Assembly (NCBI RefSeq): GCF_014698235.1
Contig: NZ_JACJSP010000003.1
Location: forward strand, 62,001-126,000
Direction of reading: 5' to 3'
Source of the DNA: Limnothrix sp. FACHB-406
GTDB lineage: Bacteria; Cyanobacteriota; Cyanobacteriia; CACIAM-69d
Length of the DNA stretch: 64,000 nucleotides
Made by a program: the position numbers and the translations under genes. The number at the start of each line of letters is the position of its first letter. Positions within the stretch are counted from its first letter, which is position 1. Below are positions 9,712-17,643 of this stretch, piece after piece. A model generated the notes under the pieces. It ran no database searches. It saw nothing but the letters and a program-made list of their open reading frames with translations, and was not told where the DNA came from.

Positions 9712-9861
9712 GCGCGGCAGTTACTCAAACGGGGTGAAGGGGCGATCGACCCTAACCTGTTGGATGGGTGATGCACAGGCTAGAACCGTCTTCAATAGTA
9801 GAGCGAATTGGAAAACCCGTGCCACCACGCCCCCATCCCCCAACCGGCTCCACGGTCATTC

Positions 9862-11250
9862 CTAGGCGGGTACTTCCGCCACCAACTTGTGGCCACTGAG
9901 GGCAGACTTGCGGCTGTCAAAGAGCTTGCCCAGCCCTTCCGTCACGTCCGCCACAATCTTTTGGGGACATTCCGCAATGAAGGCCTCGGCGGATAGTTCA
10001 CCGGCAAAGAAGGCCTTGCCCCGATCGCGCAGTCGTGACATTTCGTCATAGCCCATGGCCTTCACCATGTAGGTCGTGAGGGGCGAGTTTTTGATGTCGT
10101 AGTCAAAATCCTGCAACCGGCCCACTTCCACCAGGGTCAACACCTCCTCTTCAATGGTGTTGCGGGGGTAATAGACATGATCCAGCGCGGGCAAAAAGTC
10201 CGCCAAGGAGGAAACATTGAACCCTTCGCTTGGCATTTCACCCATCAACATTGACAGGGGAATATCCTTGCCAAAGCGCATGGACAGGGCCTCTAGAAAG
10301 GCGATCGTAAATAATTTTGTGCCCAGATAAAGGCGACCAATTTCCAAGTTGCTGCGGGCCTGTTCCACCAAAGCATTAAAGGTGGCATCATCTGGCTCAT
10401 CGCGGAACTGATGAAAAATGCGTTCCGGTTGCAAGGAATTCATGAAGCCTTCCATTTTTTGGAGGGCAACTCGGTATTGATAGACCGTGTAGGAGGTGGA
10501 AAACTTCAGGTTGTGGTTGGTTTCCGGCAACAGGCTCCAGGTGTTGTCCAAGAACCGAGCGGCGCTGGGGTTGGCAAAGCTGCCCACATCCCGATTGGCC
10601 AAGCGAACCGATCGCTTGACGGTTTTTTCAATTAACGCCTCATCTAGCCCCAAATCATATTTTTCATTGACCGAGTTCAGGCGCTGATACAGAACATCAC
10701 AGTTACTGAACCCCTCGGCACTCTTGGGCCGAAATGGAATCGTTCCCTCAATGCAGGCGGTGATTTGGGCAATCAGGGCAGCGGGGGCATAGTCTTCTAA
10801 AATTTTGCCGGCGGCCAGGGCACTGAGATACTCATTCATCCCGGCATAGGGAGAGAGGGTTTGCCCCGGTTCAAAGCCAAAAATATCGGTGACCAACGCA
10901 AAGGTTTGGTCTTTTTCCAAGAGTTCAGATTGATCGCGAATAATTAAAGCTTCTCCCTCTTCGCGCACAAAGGGGGTGATGAAGTAGCTGAGGTTGAAGT
11001 TAACGCTGCGATCGACCTGGACATAAACCAAGTCATGGAACAGGGCCGAGAGCACCTCGATCGGGTCTTCATGGCCCCCCACTTCAAAGATGTGCTCCGG
11101 CGTGTGGAAATAGCGCCACGGGCCGGTCATGGTTTGCACGATCGTGGCGGCAATCTTATCGAGCGGGGCCCGATCAATCGACAGCCCCGATGCCTGAGTC
11201 GCCCACACAAGCTTCTCAAGGCATTCTTCTCGATCGCGTTCTCGGCTCAT
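9862..11250 (-). CDS. HD-superfamily-like protein, conserved in cyanobacteria
   Basis: This is a 462-aa soluble protein. The N-terminal part has WRYFHTPEHI (His49, His53) and SALFHDLVY (His72, Asp73). That matches the H...HD metal-binding signature of predicted HD phosphohydrolases (YFH-EHI, FHD-VY). Residues after about 230 form a helical C-terminal region without a motif I recognise (ending AFIAECPQKIVADVTEGLGKL). The substrate is unknown, and the C-terminal half makes it about twice the size of the small HD hydrolases. It is transcribed alone, with 150 bp to the helicase start and 380 bp to the next upstream gene. Confidence 0.65.
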   Translation of the reverse strand: MSRERDREECLEKLVWATQASGLSIDRAPLDKIAATIVQTMTGPWRYFHTPEHIFEVGGHEDPIEVLSALFHDLVYVQVDRSVNFNLSYFITPFVREEGEALIIRDQSELLEKDQTFALVTDIFGFEPGQTLSPYAGMNEYLSALAAGKILEDYAPAALIAQITACIEGTIPFRPKSAEGFSNCDVLYQRLNSVNEKYDLGLDEALIEKTVKRSVRLANRDVGSFANPSAARFLDNTWSLLPETNHNLKFSTSYTVYQYRVALQKMEGFMNSLQPERIFHQFRDEPDDATFNALVEQARSNLEIGRLYLGTKLFTIAFLEALSMRFGKDIPLSMLMGEMPSEGFNVSSLADFLPALDHVYYPRNTIEEEVLTLVEVGRLQDFDYDIKNSPLTTYMVKAMGYDEMSRLRDRGKAFFAGELSAEAFIAECPQKIVADVTEGLGKLFDSRKSALSGHKLVAEVPA

Positions 11251-11630
11251 CGCGTTGCCCCCGATAGGTTTGCCTGATGGTGATTAGACAGCCTCCCCAC
11301 CGTTGGCGGTTGGGAATCTCAATGTCTAGGTTGGTTGAGGTTGAATCTTCCGAATCTTAACCGACATTCTGAGCGAGGCGGTCGGAATCATCACTTTTGA
11401 GCTGTTTGGCTCCCCGCCCAGCGGTCTGGCTCTGTCCGATGAGCTAAACACCAGTCAATGGCATCCAGTCAATGGCATCCAGCGACATTCCTCTCAATGG
11501 CATTTATAGCGCATGGGATAGGGTCTAGGCGTGATTTTTGACACCAGTACCCATGAGGTCGATCGGTCAGAAGTGACGCTTCGGGGCCAGCGCTGGGGGA
11601 AATCGGCGGGGAAAACCAATGATATTTGCC
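11251..11630. other. Intergenic, 380 bp, short direct repeat
   Basis: The only structure I see is a short direct repeat near 11452-11485, with the unit CAGTCAATGGCATC repeated and a partial third copy. The stretch must hold the promoter of the HD-type gene. A 69-codon plus-strand ORF overlapping its right end looks fortuitous. Confidence 0.5.
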
Positions 11631-12242
11631 CTAGGGGCATTCTAGCGATTCTCGAGTATCTGCGCCGGTTTGGGGATTGGTGCCGGCCGCATATTCACAG
11701 AGCCGGGCCGCTTGCAGGCGATCGAGCGCTGCGTAGGTAAAATCGGCTCCCTGTACCTTGGCCCCTTTGAAGGTCGATCGCAGCAACATCGCATCGGACA
11801 GTACCGCATCGGTTAAATCCGCGCCGTTGAAATTGCTCAGGTAGCCAATTCCGTTGCTGAAATCCACGCCTTGCAGGTTTGCGCCGCTGAGATTGCTGCC
11901 ATTGAAAACGGCTCCTCGCAAATTGGCCCCATGGAAGTCGGCTTGCTCCAGGTTTTCGCTGGCAAATTCAGCCCGCTCCAGGTTTTGGCCGGCGAAGTTG
12001 CGGTTGCTCACTTCCGCATCGTCAATGGCCCGGATGGCGGCAGAGCTGGCAGCCCAAGCGGGAGCAGCGATCCCCAGCCCACTCACCATTAGCAGGGCCG
12101 TGAGCGCGATCGCCCCCACGGCGGCCCGCAGCCGGGAAAACACGAAACCACGAGGCAAAAAAACCAAAGACAGAAAACCGCAGGACAGGATCGATCGAGC
12201 TGATCGTGAGCGTTGGGAAGCATGGTGGGAAAAAACGATCAT
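11631..12242 (-). CDS. Exported pentapeptide-repeat protein
   Basis: From about 25 residues after the signal sequence the protein runs in A(D/N)LXX-type pentapeptides, such as LERAEFASENLEQADFHGAN and later NLSGANLQGVDF, which fold as a right-handed beta helix. Before them is a hydrophobic stretch (AVGAIALTALLMVSGLGIAA) ending in APAWA-A, a good signal-peptidase site. The mature protein is therefore likely in the thylakoid lumen or periplasm. The C-terminus has two cysteines (LCEYA and LECP). The start is uncertain. I use the ATG at 12242, which has GGGGAT upstream; a GTG at 12143 would give a more standard signal peptide. The frame is also open to 12293. Confidence 0.75.
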   Translation of the reverse strand: MIVFSHHASQRSRSARSILSCGFLSLVFLPRGFVFSRLRAAVGAIALTALLMVSGLGIAAPAWAASSAAIRAIDDAEVSNRNFAGQNLERAEFASENLEQADFHGANLRGAVFNGSNLSGANLQGVDFSNGIGYLSNFNGADLTDAVLSDAMLLRSTFKGAKVQGADFTYAALDRLQAARLCEYAAGTNPQTGADTRESLECP

Positions 12243-12324
12243 GACGGCGATCCCCGAAAGACAGCTTGAGAAACGGCTTGAGGCTATAGGCATTTTGCCA
12301 TGAGCCTTTTCGAGCCGATCCGTC

Positions 12325-12384
12325 GGTGGTGATTTTTCCGGTGGTGATTTTTCCGGTGGTGATTTTTTCGGTGGTAATTGTCCA
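12325..12384. repeat. 15-bp tandem repeat, 4 units
   Basis: The unit GGTGGTGATTTTTCC occurs twice perfectly, then once with one change and once degenerate. On the minus strand the array lies in a 63-codon ORF, where it would encode repeated His-His-Arg-Lys-Asn. I do not consider that ORF a supported gene. Confidence 0.85.
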
Positions 12385-12406
12385 AGAAGGACTTTAGGGA
12401 AAAAAT

Positions 12407-12462
12407 TCTTGGGGAATGACTCTTGGGGAATGATTCTTGGAGAGTGATGCTTGAGGAAATTT
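12407..12462. repeat. 14-bp tandem repeat, about 4 units
   Basis: The unit TCTTGGGGAATGAY is repeated at 12407 and 12421. Diverged units follow at 12435 and 12449. It is a second short array within 25 bp of the 15-bp array, between the pentapeptide gene and the stop of the glycosyltransferase gene. Confidence 0.8.
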
Positions 12463-12487
12463 TGAGAATCATCACTGTTGATTACCC

Positions 12488-14887
12488 CTAGGGCAGCACG
12501 ATCGCCTCACGGGCCCGGCGATCGCGCTGTCGTCGGTAAGCCCACAGGCTCGATCGCAACAGTAACCCCAAGGAAGCCAACTCCCCGGGCGATTCCCGAG
12601 ACTGCCACTGGCCCGGCTGGCAATAGAGCCATTCCACCAGTTGCCGTTGTTGGGTCGGGGTCAGAGGTTCCCAGGCCACTTCCAAAAGTGCTTCCCCGGT
12701 TTGGGGATCGCGATCGGGCTGCTGGAGCAATCGCACCGGCAAAACCAAGGGCTGACCAAAGGCGCGATCGATGAGGTGTAATTGCCCCTGCTCCGGGTTC
12801 TCGGGGGTGACACTCAGCGGCGAGCAATCCGCAAGCATCGAAGCGGTCTGGGTCACTGGCGATGGTTGCGCTTCTCCCAACAGGATCCGGCGCACCGTTG
12901 CCCAACGGGCCCCAAGTCCCGATTTCGGCGTGGGTTGGGGCGATCGAGTGAGGGCCACAATGGCTCCCGATTCGGAAGCCAGACGCAGCGTCACTCCCAT
13001 GGGCCAGGGGAGATCGGCTAGTTGCAGCAACCCCGGGCGATCGCGCCGGAACCACTCATGCCGATTTGGCTTCGGAGCATCCACGGAAGCCAACACCGCC
13101 GCCCCCACCAACAGCAAGTTATAGGTCAACCAAGCCAAATTCAGCTCACCGCCGCTTTGGCCCGCTGGCAAGGGCAACCACCCCAACACCTGCGCCAAAG
13201 ACCAGCCCCAAGCCATGGCCGTCAATCCCCAAATGCCAAGCAGCGGCAGCCCCGGCATGGGGTTGAACACCGCCCGATCGCGGGCAATGCCCTTGGGAGT
13301 GACCCGAAAGGCGCGGCCAAAGGGCCGCCAAAGCGTGTGCAACACCGTGAGGGCGATCGGGAAGCAATTCACAATCGCATAGACATCGCCCAAGGTGGCC
13401 GAACACGATCGCCGGTTCAACCAATTGCAGGTGGCCAAATGGGCCACATAAAGCGGCAAAAACCACAGCAACCACTCCATCACATCCGCTTGCATTGGTG
13501 AAATGCCCAGCAGGGCGATCGGCAACGGAGCCACCAAAAACAACAGCCGGATCAGCGACAAGCCCCAGTAAAACCAACCTTGGGCATAGTGCAACCGCTG
13601 CACCAACGTCAGCCCCCGAATGGTCAGCGGATTTTCCGGAATGAAAAAGCCCTGCATGGTTCCCGCCGCCCAGCGCTGCTGTTGGGCAATGTAAGCCGAC
13701 ATGCTCTCAGGCGACAGCCCCGCACTCAAGGCCTCATTCAAGTAGCGAATTTGGTAGCCACTGGACATCAAGGCAATCCCCGTGAAGTAGTCTTCGCAAA
13801 GACTGCTGGTGACAAAGCCGCCCACCTGCTCCAGGGCACTGCGACGCACCACAAAGGACGAGCCATAGCAAATGCTTGCGCCCACGCCGTCCCGCACCGA
13901 TTGGATATAGCGGCTGAACACGTCACGGTTTGTGGTGAAGCGATCGCCCAGCCCCAGGTTATAAACAATCGGATCTGGGTTAAAGAAATGCTGGCGAGTT
14001 TGCACCAGACCCACCGAGGGATCATGGAAAAACCCTACCGTTCGCTGCAAAAAGTTGCGAGTGGGTACAAAGTCCGCATCAAAACAAACAATTAATTCCC
14101 CCTGGGTGCAACCCAAGGCATGGTTTAAATTACCAGCCTTGGCATGGGTGTTATTCGCCCGCGTCAGGTAATGACAGCCTAGGGCTTGGGCCAAGTCACG
14201 CACTTCAGACCGTCGGCCATCATCTAATAAATAGATTTGCTTGGGGCCGTAGTTCAGCGCTTGGCAGCCAATGACCGTGCGGCGCAACACGTCCACCGGC
14301 TCGCCATAGGTGGGGATCCAAATATCCACGGTGGGTTGATAGCCCGTGGCGACCAACGCGGCGGCTCGGGCCGCTTCGGCCCGGCGATCGCCCGATCGCA
14401 GCATCAGCGCCAAATCCAAACCACTATTCACCCAAAGGGCAATTTCACAAACCAACAGCAAGCCACTGGCCAGCCCATCGGCCACCGTGCTGAAATTCAG
14501 CGTCATGGTGACCCGCCAAACGATGTAGCGCAGGGTCAAAGCACCCACGATCGCCACCACCAAGGCGCGCGATCGTTGGCTGGGCATTCGTCGCCAGCGA
14601 GGTACGAGGGCCACCGTTGCCACCAACCCCACCACCATCGCCACTAACCAACTGCGATATTCGGGCTGGTCGGGCGTTTGTCCCAACAGTTCCAACCCCC
14701 AAAGGGGCAACATCAAAGACGACTGGGCAAATTCCGTCAGGCCAGTGCAACGAGCCAGGGATTCTGCCAACAGCAGCATTAGTCCGATCGCCCCAGCCAA
14801 AATGCCCAGCCAACGCCCCGTCAATCGCCGTGGTTTTGAACCATGCGCCCGGGCCGGCGAGGTACGACGTAACCAAGAAAGAGTCAT
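12488..14887 (-). CDS. Cellulose-synthase-like family 2 glycosyltransferase
   Basis: This is a 799-aa membrane protein. Two or more N-terminal helices are followed by a cytoplasmic GT2 domain with the processive D,D,D,QxxRW signature: VDIWIPTYGEP and LLDDGRR, then CFDADFVP, then LCEDYFTG, then QQQRWAAG. Further membrane helices follow, and then a C-terminal soluble part of about 190 residues that could be a degenerate PilZ-type domain. This is the BcsA-type architecture for a processive beta-glucan or related polysaccharide synthase at the plasma membrane. No BcsB, BcsC or BcsZ homologue is nearby, so export partners must lie elsewhere. Confidence 0.85.
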   Translation of the reverse strand: MTLSWLRRTSPARAHGSKPRRLTGRWLGILAGAIGLMLLLAESLARCTGLTEFAQSSLMLPLWGLELLGQTPDQPEYRSWLVAMVVGLVATVALVPRWRRMPSQRSRALVVAIVGALTLRYIVWRVTMTLNFSTVADGLASGLLLVCEIALWVNSGLDLALMLRSGDRRAEAARAAALVATGYQPTVDIWIPTYGEPVDVLRRTVIGCQALNYGPKQIYLLDDGRRSEVRDLAQALGCHYLTRANNTHAKAGNLNHALGCTQGELIVCFDADFVPTRNFLQRTVGFFHDPSVGLVQTRQHFFNPDPIVYNLGLGDRFTTNRDVFSRYIQSVRDGVGASICYGSSFVVRRSALEQVGGFVTSSLCEDYFTGIALMSSGYQIRYLNEALSAGLSPESMSAYIAQQQRWAAGTMQGFFIPENPLTIRGLTLVQRLHYAQGWFYWGLSLIRLLFLVAPLPIALLGISPMQADVMEWLLWFLPLYVAHLATCNWLNRRSCSATLGDVYAIVNCFPIALTVLHTLWRPFGRAFRVTPKGIARDRAVFNPMPGLPLLGIWGLTAMAWGWSLAQVLGWLPLPAGQSGGELNLAWLTYNLLLVGAAVLASVDAPKPNRHEWFRRDRPGLLQLADLPWPMGVTLRLASESGAIVALTRSPQPTPKSGLGARWATVRRILLGEAQPSPVTQTASMLADCSPLSVTPENPEQGQLHLIDRAFGQPLVLPVRLLQQPDRDPQTGEALLEVAWEPLTPTQQRQLVEWLYCQPGQWQSRESPGELASLGLLLRSSLWAYRRQRDRRAREAIVLP

Positions 14888-15122
14888 AGGTTCAGAATCG
14901 TTACAACCGTCAAAACGCCATTCCGTTTCGCTATTTCATGTCACCGTCAGGACTCGATCGGATCTGACTCGATCGCTGGTCACTTGGTCGCCTCTGCCAT
15001 GCTCATCTCCAAGTCCAAGCTCACTCAACCATTCCAGCCTATGGACTCCGGATTGATTCGGCGGTGACCCCCGATCGAGCAAGATGCGTCGTTCATCACT
15101 CCCTCTGCCAGAGTAACAATTC

Positions 15123-15144
15123 TTTGTAAAAATATCTTTACAAA
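15123..15144. promoter_or_regulatory. Perfect inverted repeat upstream of the glycosyltransferase
   Basis: TTTGTAAA and TTTACAAA are separated by 6 bp, about 235 bp upstream of the cellulose-synthase-like start and 280 bp upstream of the divergent DUF4079 gene. It resembles a dimeric regulator site. Its use is inferred only. Confidence 0.4.
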
Positions 15145-15274
15145 ATAACGGGCACTAATGGGCACTATCAGCAAGAGCGATCGCCATCTTCAACAGGGTT
15201 GAAAGATGGGGTTACAACGGCGATCGCCTCGATCCATCACAATTCACCAACGGCATCGGGGCGATCAAGCTATA

Positions 15275-15286
15275 TTCTGATCAGAA
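15275..15286. promoter_or_regulatory. Palindrome TTCTGATCAGAA upstream of DUF4079 gene
   Basis: A 12-bp perfect palindrome is followed 2 bp later by a second related half (TTTGATCAG). It lies about 135 bp before the DUF4079 start. Apart from this and the site at 15123, the rest of the 534-bp divergent gap (14888-15421) shows nothing I can assign. Confidence 0.35.
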
Positions 15287-15421
15287 TTTTGATCAGGGGT
15301 TGCGGGGCTTGAATCAGTGCTTAGATCGGCCACCTAAAGGCGATCTAAAAGCCGCCCAAAATCGGACTTCCTCGATCGTGCTTGAGCATCCTTCAATCAG
15401 CCCGAATACCTAGAGAGACCC

Positions 15422-16144
15422 ATGACAGCCGTAGACATTTTGGGGATTTTGCATCCAGGGCTAGCCGTTGTCCTTGTCTTCCCAATGATTGGCATTGTGT
15501 CGCGGGCCGCTTGGCAGGTTCGCCAGCGTCGGCTTGCCAGCGCCGCCGGTCAAAAATCAAAGATCCCGCCCAGCGTTGGCCTCGAACATGTGGAGATTGG
15601 GCGCTGGCTGACGGGATCCATTGTTGGCATTATTTTGGTTGCATTTGCCTACATTTTATTTGCAGACAAAACCAACCTGTTGGATGCAGCTAATTGGAGC
15701 CAAAAGGGTGGGCTATTGGCAACCCAATTAGCATTTTTTGGCGTAACGATCGGCTCACTAATTTGTTTATATCGCTCCAGCAGCAAACAGTGGCGAGCCA
15801 CATTTGCCACCCTGTCCGGCATGGGACTAACCATCATTGCAGCCCAAGAAGGAATCTATCGCCGCGATCATGAATGGTGGGTTTCCCATTTTTACTATGG
15901 AACCCTGGCTGGCCTATTAATGATTTTTGCCCTGGCAATTTTGCCGGAAATTTATCGCAACAAGACCTGGCGCAAAGCCCATATTGTGGCCAATGTGGTT
16001 GCCCTGTTGCTGTTCTTAGGTCTGGGATTTACTGGCGCAAGGGATTTGTTGGAATTGCCCCTCAGTTGGCAGAAGAGCTTTGTGTATGGTGGCTGCAATG
16101 CTGAGACTCAAACCTGCCAAGCGCCTGCCCCGCCAGCTCCATAG
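15422..16144 (+). CDS. DUF4079 family integral membrane protein
   Basis: This 240-aa protein has about six hydrophobic segments. The N-terminal HPGLAVVLVFPMIGIVSRAAW, the central GGLLATQLAFFGVTIGSLICLYR and the late WRKAHIVANVVALLLFLGLGFTGARDL fit the DUF4079 family, found in cyanobacteria and plastids. The histidines in HPG, DHEWWVSHFYYG and KAHIV are spaced like those of cytochrome b561-type haem proteins, but I cannot prove haem binding from sequence. The C-terminus has two cysteines and a Pro/Ala tail. It is divergent from the glycosyltransferase gene. Confidence 0.75.
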   Translation: MTAVDILGILHPGLAVVLVFPMIGIVSRAAWQVRQRRLASAAGQKSKIPPSVGLEHVEIGRWLTGSIVGIILVAFAYILFADKTNLLDAANWSQKGGLLATQLAFFGVTIGSLICLYRSSSKQWRATFATLSGMGLTIIAAQEGIYRRDHEWWVSHFYYGTLAGLLMIFALAILPEIYRNKTWRKAHIVANVVALLLFLGLGFTGARDLLELPLSWQKSFVYGGCNAETQTCQAPAPPAP

Positions 16145-16248
16145 TTTGTAAGGGTGATCGTCCAAGCGATCGAGCCAAGGTCAGATATTGGGGTTACAAC
16201 CCAATCGACTGTAGCCAAATCGACGGCAACCGAATTAACCATAAGGAA

Positions 16249-16638
16249 TCAGCCGCGCGATCGGGTAATTTCCACCGCAATTGTGCCTGCAAATTCTGGA
16301 ATCGGCGCGGCTGGCTTCGTTACCCGCACCACCACCCGCTCCACCCCCTTCAGGGTCAACAGCCCATCAGCAATGTTTTGGGCCACCCGTTCAATTAAGT
16401 CCACCTTGGATTGGGAAACGGTTTGGCGGATATGCTCGATCGCCGCGCGGTAGTCCAACGTATCTTCAATGCGATCGCTCTGGCCCGATGGAGCCAAGTC
16501 AATATCCAGCGTCGCATCCACTTCAAACCATTGCCCCAGAACTTTTTCTTCTGGCAAAAGTCCCGTGTAACCGTAGCATCGCACTTGCGAGATATAGATC
16601 CGATCCAAACTCTGAGCCAAGTTTTTTCTCCCTACCAT
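16249..16638 (-). CDS. folB: Dihydroneopterin aldolase
   Basis: This 129-aa protein has the FolB pattern: DRIYISQVRCYGYTGLLPEE at about residues 12-31, GQWFEVDATLDIDL, TLDYRAAIEHI, LIERVAQNIAD with the catalytic-region Glu, and a C-terminal VRVTKPAAPIP. It converts 7,8-dihydroneopterin to 6-hydroxymethyl-dihydropterin and glycolaldehyde in folate synthesis. It is usually a cytosolic octamer. The N-terminus is about 10 residues longer than usual; a TTG at codon 11 would give the typical MDRIYI start, so the start is not certain. Confidence 0.9.
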   Translation of the reverse strand: MVGRKNLAQSLDRIYISQVRCYGYTGLLPEEKVLGQWFEVDATLDIDLAPSGQSDRIEDTLDYRAAIEHIRQTVSQSKVDLIERVAQNIADGLLTLKGVERVVVRVTKPAAPIPEFAGTIAVEITRSRG

Positions 16639-16800
16639 TTCAATTCAGCAGCAATTCAGCGGCACTGTTGGCAGTTTCAAATTTCCGCAGCTCCGATGCT
16701 TACGGCACGGAGACACCAGGAGCTATAACTTTGCCCCTTGCCTAGACCTATCTAGACCTGCCTAGAACTGCGTTGAGTCACTGCGTTGAGTGGCGGAAAC

Positions 16801-17235
16801 TTAGTTGCTGAGGGTGCTGGGTTCCAACCGCTGACAAGCCGATAACCCCAAGCCGGGATCCGCTCGGTAGGCATCCGTTGGCACCCACACTGTCACCGAG
16901 CGATCGCCCATCACTTGGTAAAGATATTGCACCGTGGCATCAAACAACGGCCCGACCCGCAAGTTGGAAAAATCATCTTCGGCGCTTTCAAACCCAAACC
17001 GCACTACGATTTGTGCCAACAGGCAACCGGGAGTGTCGATCGACTCGCCTGAAATTTCCCGTTCCTGCCAAAACTTGTCTAGAAATGGCTCCAAAACCGG
17101 CAAAACCTTTTGAGGTTGACCATTCCGACTGGAATAGACAACTGCGGAATTGCCCTCAACAAGAATGTGACACGCCGTACCCATAACCGCGCCCAAAGAC
17201 TGGTGAAAAGACCCAAATGCTTGCGACACATCCAT
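16801..17235 (-). CDS. Hypothetical protein, unrecognised
   Basis: I do not recognise this 144-aa acidic soluble protein. Visible features are an N-terminal helix (FGSFHQSLGAVMGTACHIL), a SRNGQPQKVLPVLEPFLDKFW segment and a C-terminal VTVWVPTDAYRADPGLGLS. No signal peptide or membrane helix is present. It ends 163 bp before the folB start on the same strand and has a normal ATG at 17235. Confidence 0.55.
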   Translation of the reverse strand: MDVSQAFGSFHQSLGAVMGTACHILVEGNSAVVYSSRNGQPQKVLPVLEPFLDKFWQEREISGESIDTPGCLLAQIVVRFGFESAEDDFSNLRVGPLFDATVQYLYQVMGDRSVTVWVPTDAYRADPGLGLSACQRLEPSTLSN

Positions 17236-17357
17236 CAAACCATCAAAACCGTCTTCATCTCGAAAAATTTTGAGTAGGATAGTCTGCGAGACCGCCCCAG
17301 CCCCGATCGCCCCGTGGATGTTGGCTGAAGCTTATGACCGAAGAAGGCCCCTAGCCT

Positions 17358-17400
17358 CCTTTCCTGAATTTGGCCCTTGGGCTAAACCGTTCAGGAAAGG
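17358..17400. other. Long imperfect hairpin in a 408-bp gap
   Basis: The perfect 11-bp arms CCTTTCCTGAA and TTCAGGAAAGG enclose a second inner near-inverted pair (TTTGGCCC / GGGCTAAA), so the transcript could fold into an extended stem. It lies 123 bp upstream of the hypothetical gene that starts at 17235 and 244 bp upstream of the plus-strand gene at 17644. The rest of 17236-17643 holds nothing I can assign. Confidence 0.5.
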
Positions 17401-17643
17401 GCCCGGCAACCCGGTTAGGAGATAACTAAGCGTTGCGGTAACACCATGACCGCCGCCACAATCCCCTAGACTTGGAAGCCAATGGGTTCCTCGCCCCAGC
17501 CCCCAGCCACCGTACAGGGTGCAACGGTGCGATGCAGTCCAACCGGCCGCCGATTTTCGTCGGGCCACCCTGGCCGTTGGCATGATCGTCCGTGGGGTGC
17601 TGAAGTCGCGCGAACGCAGAGTTAACCTCGTTAGATTTTTTCG

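Noticed and set aside
11531-11740. 69-codon plus-strand ORF overlapping the end of the pentapeptide gene
   Set aside because: It runs antisense into the pentapeptide-repeat gene and lacks any recognisable feature.
17340-17480. Possible RNase P or SRP RNA suggested by an AGGAAAGGGCCCGG string
   Set aside because: The bases around it do not match the conserved cores of either RNA; only the hairpin at 17358-17400 is supported.
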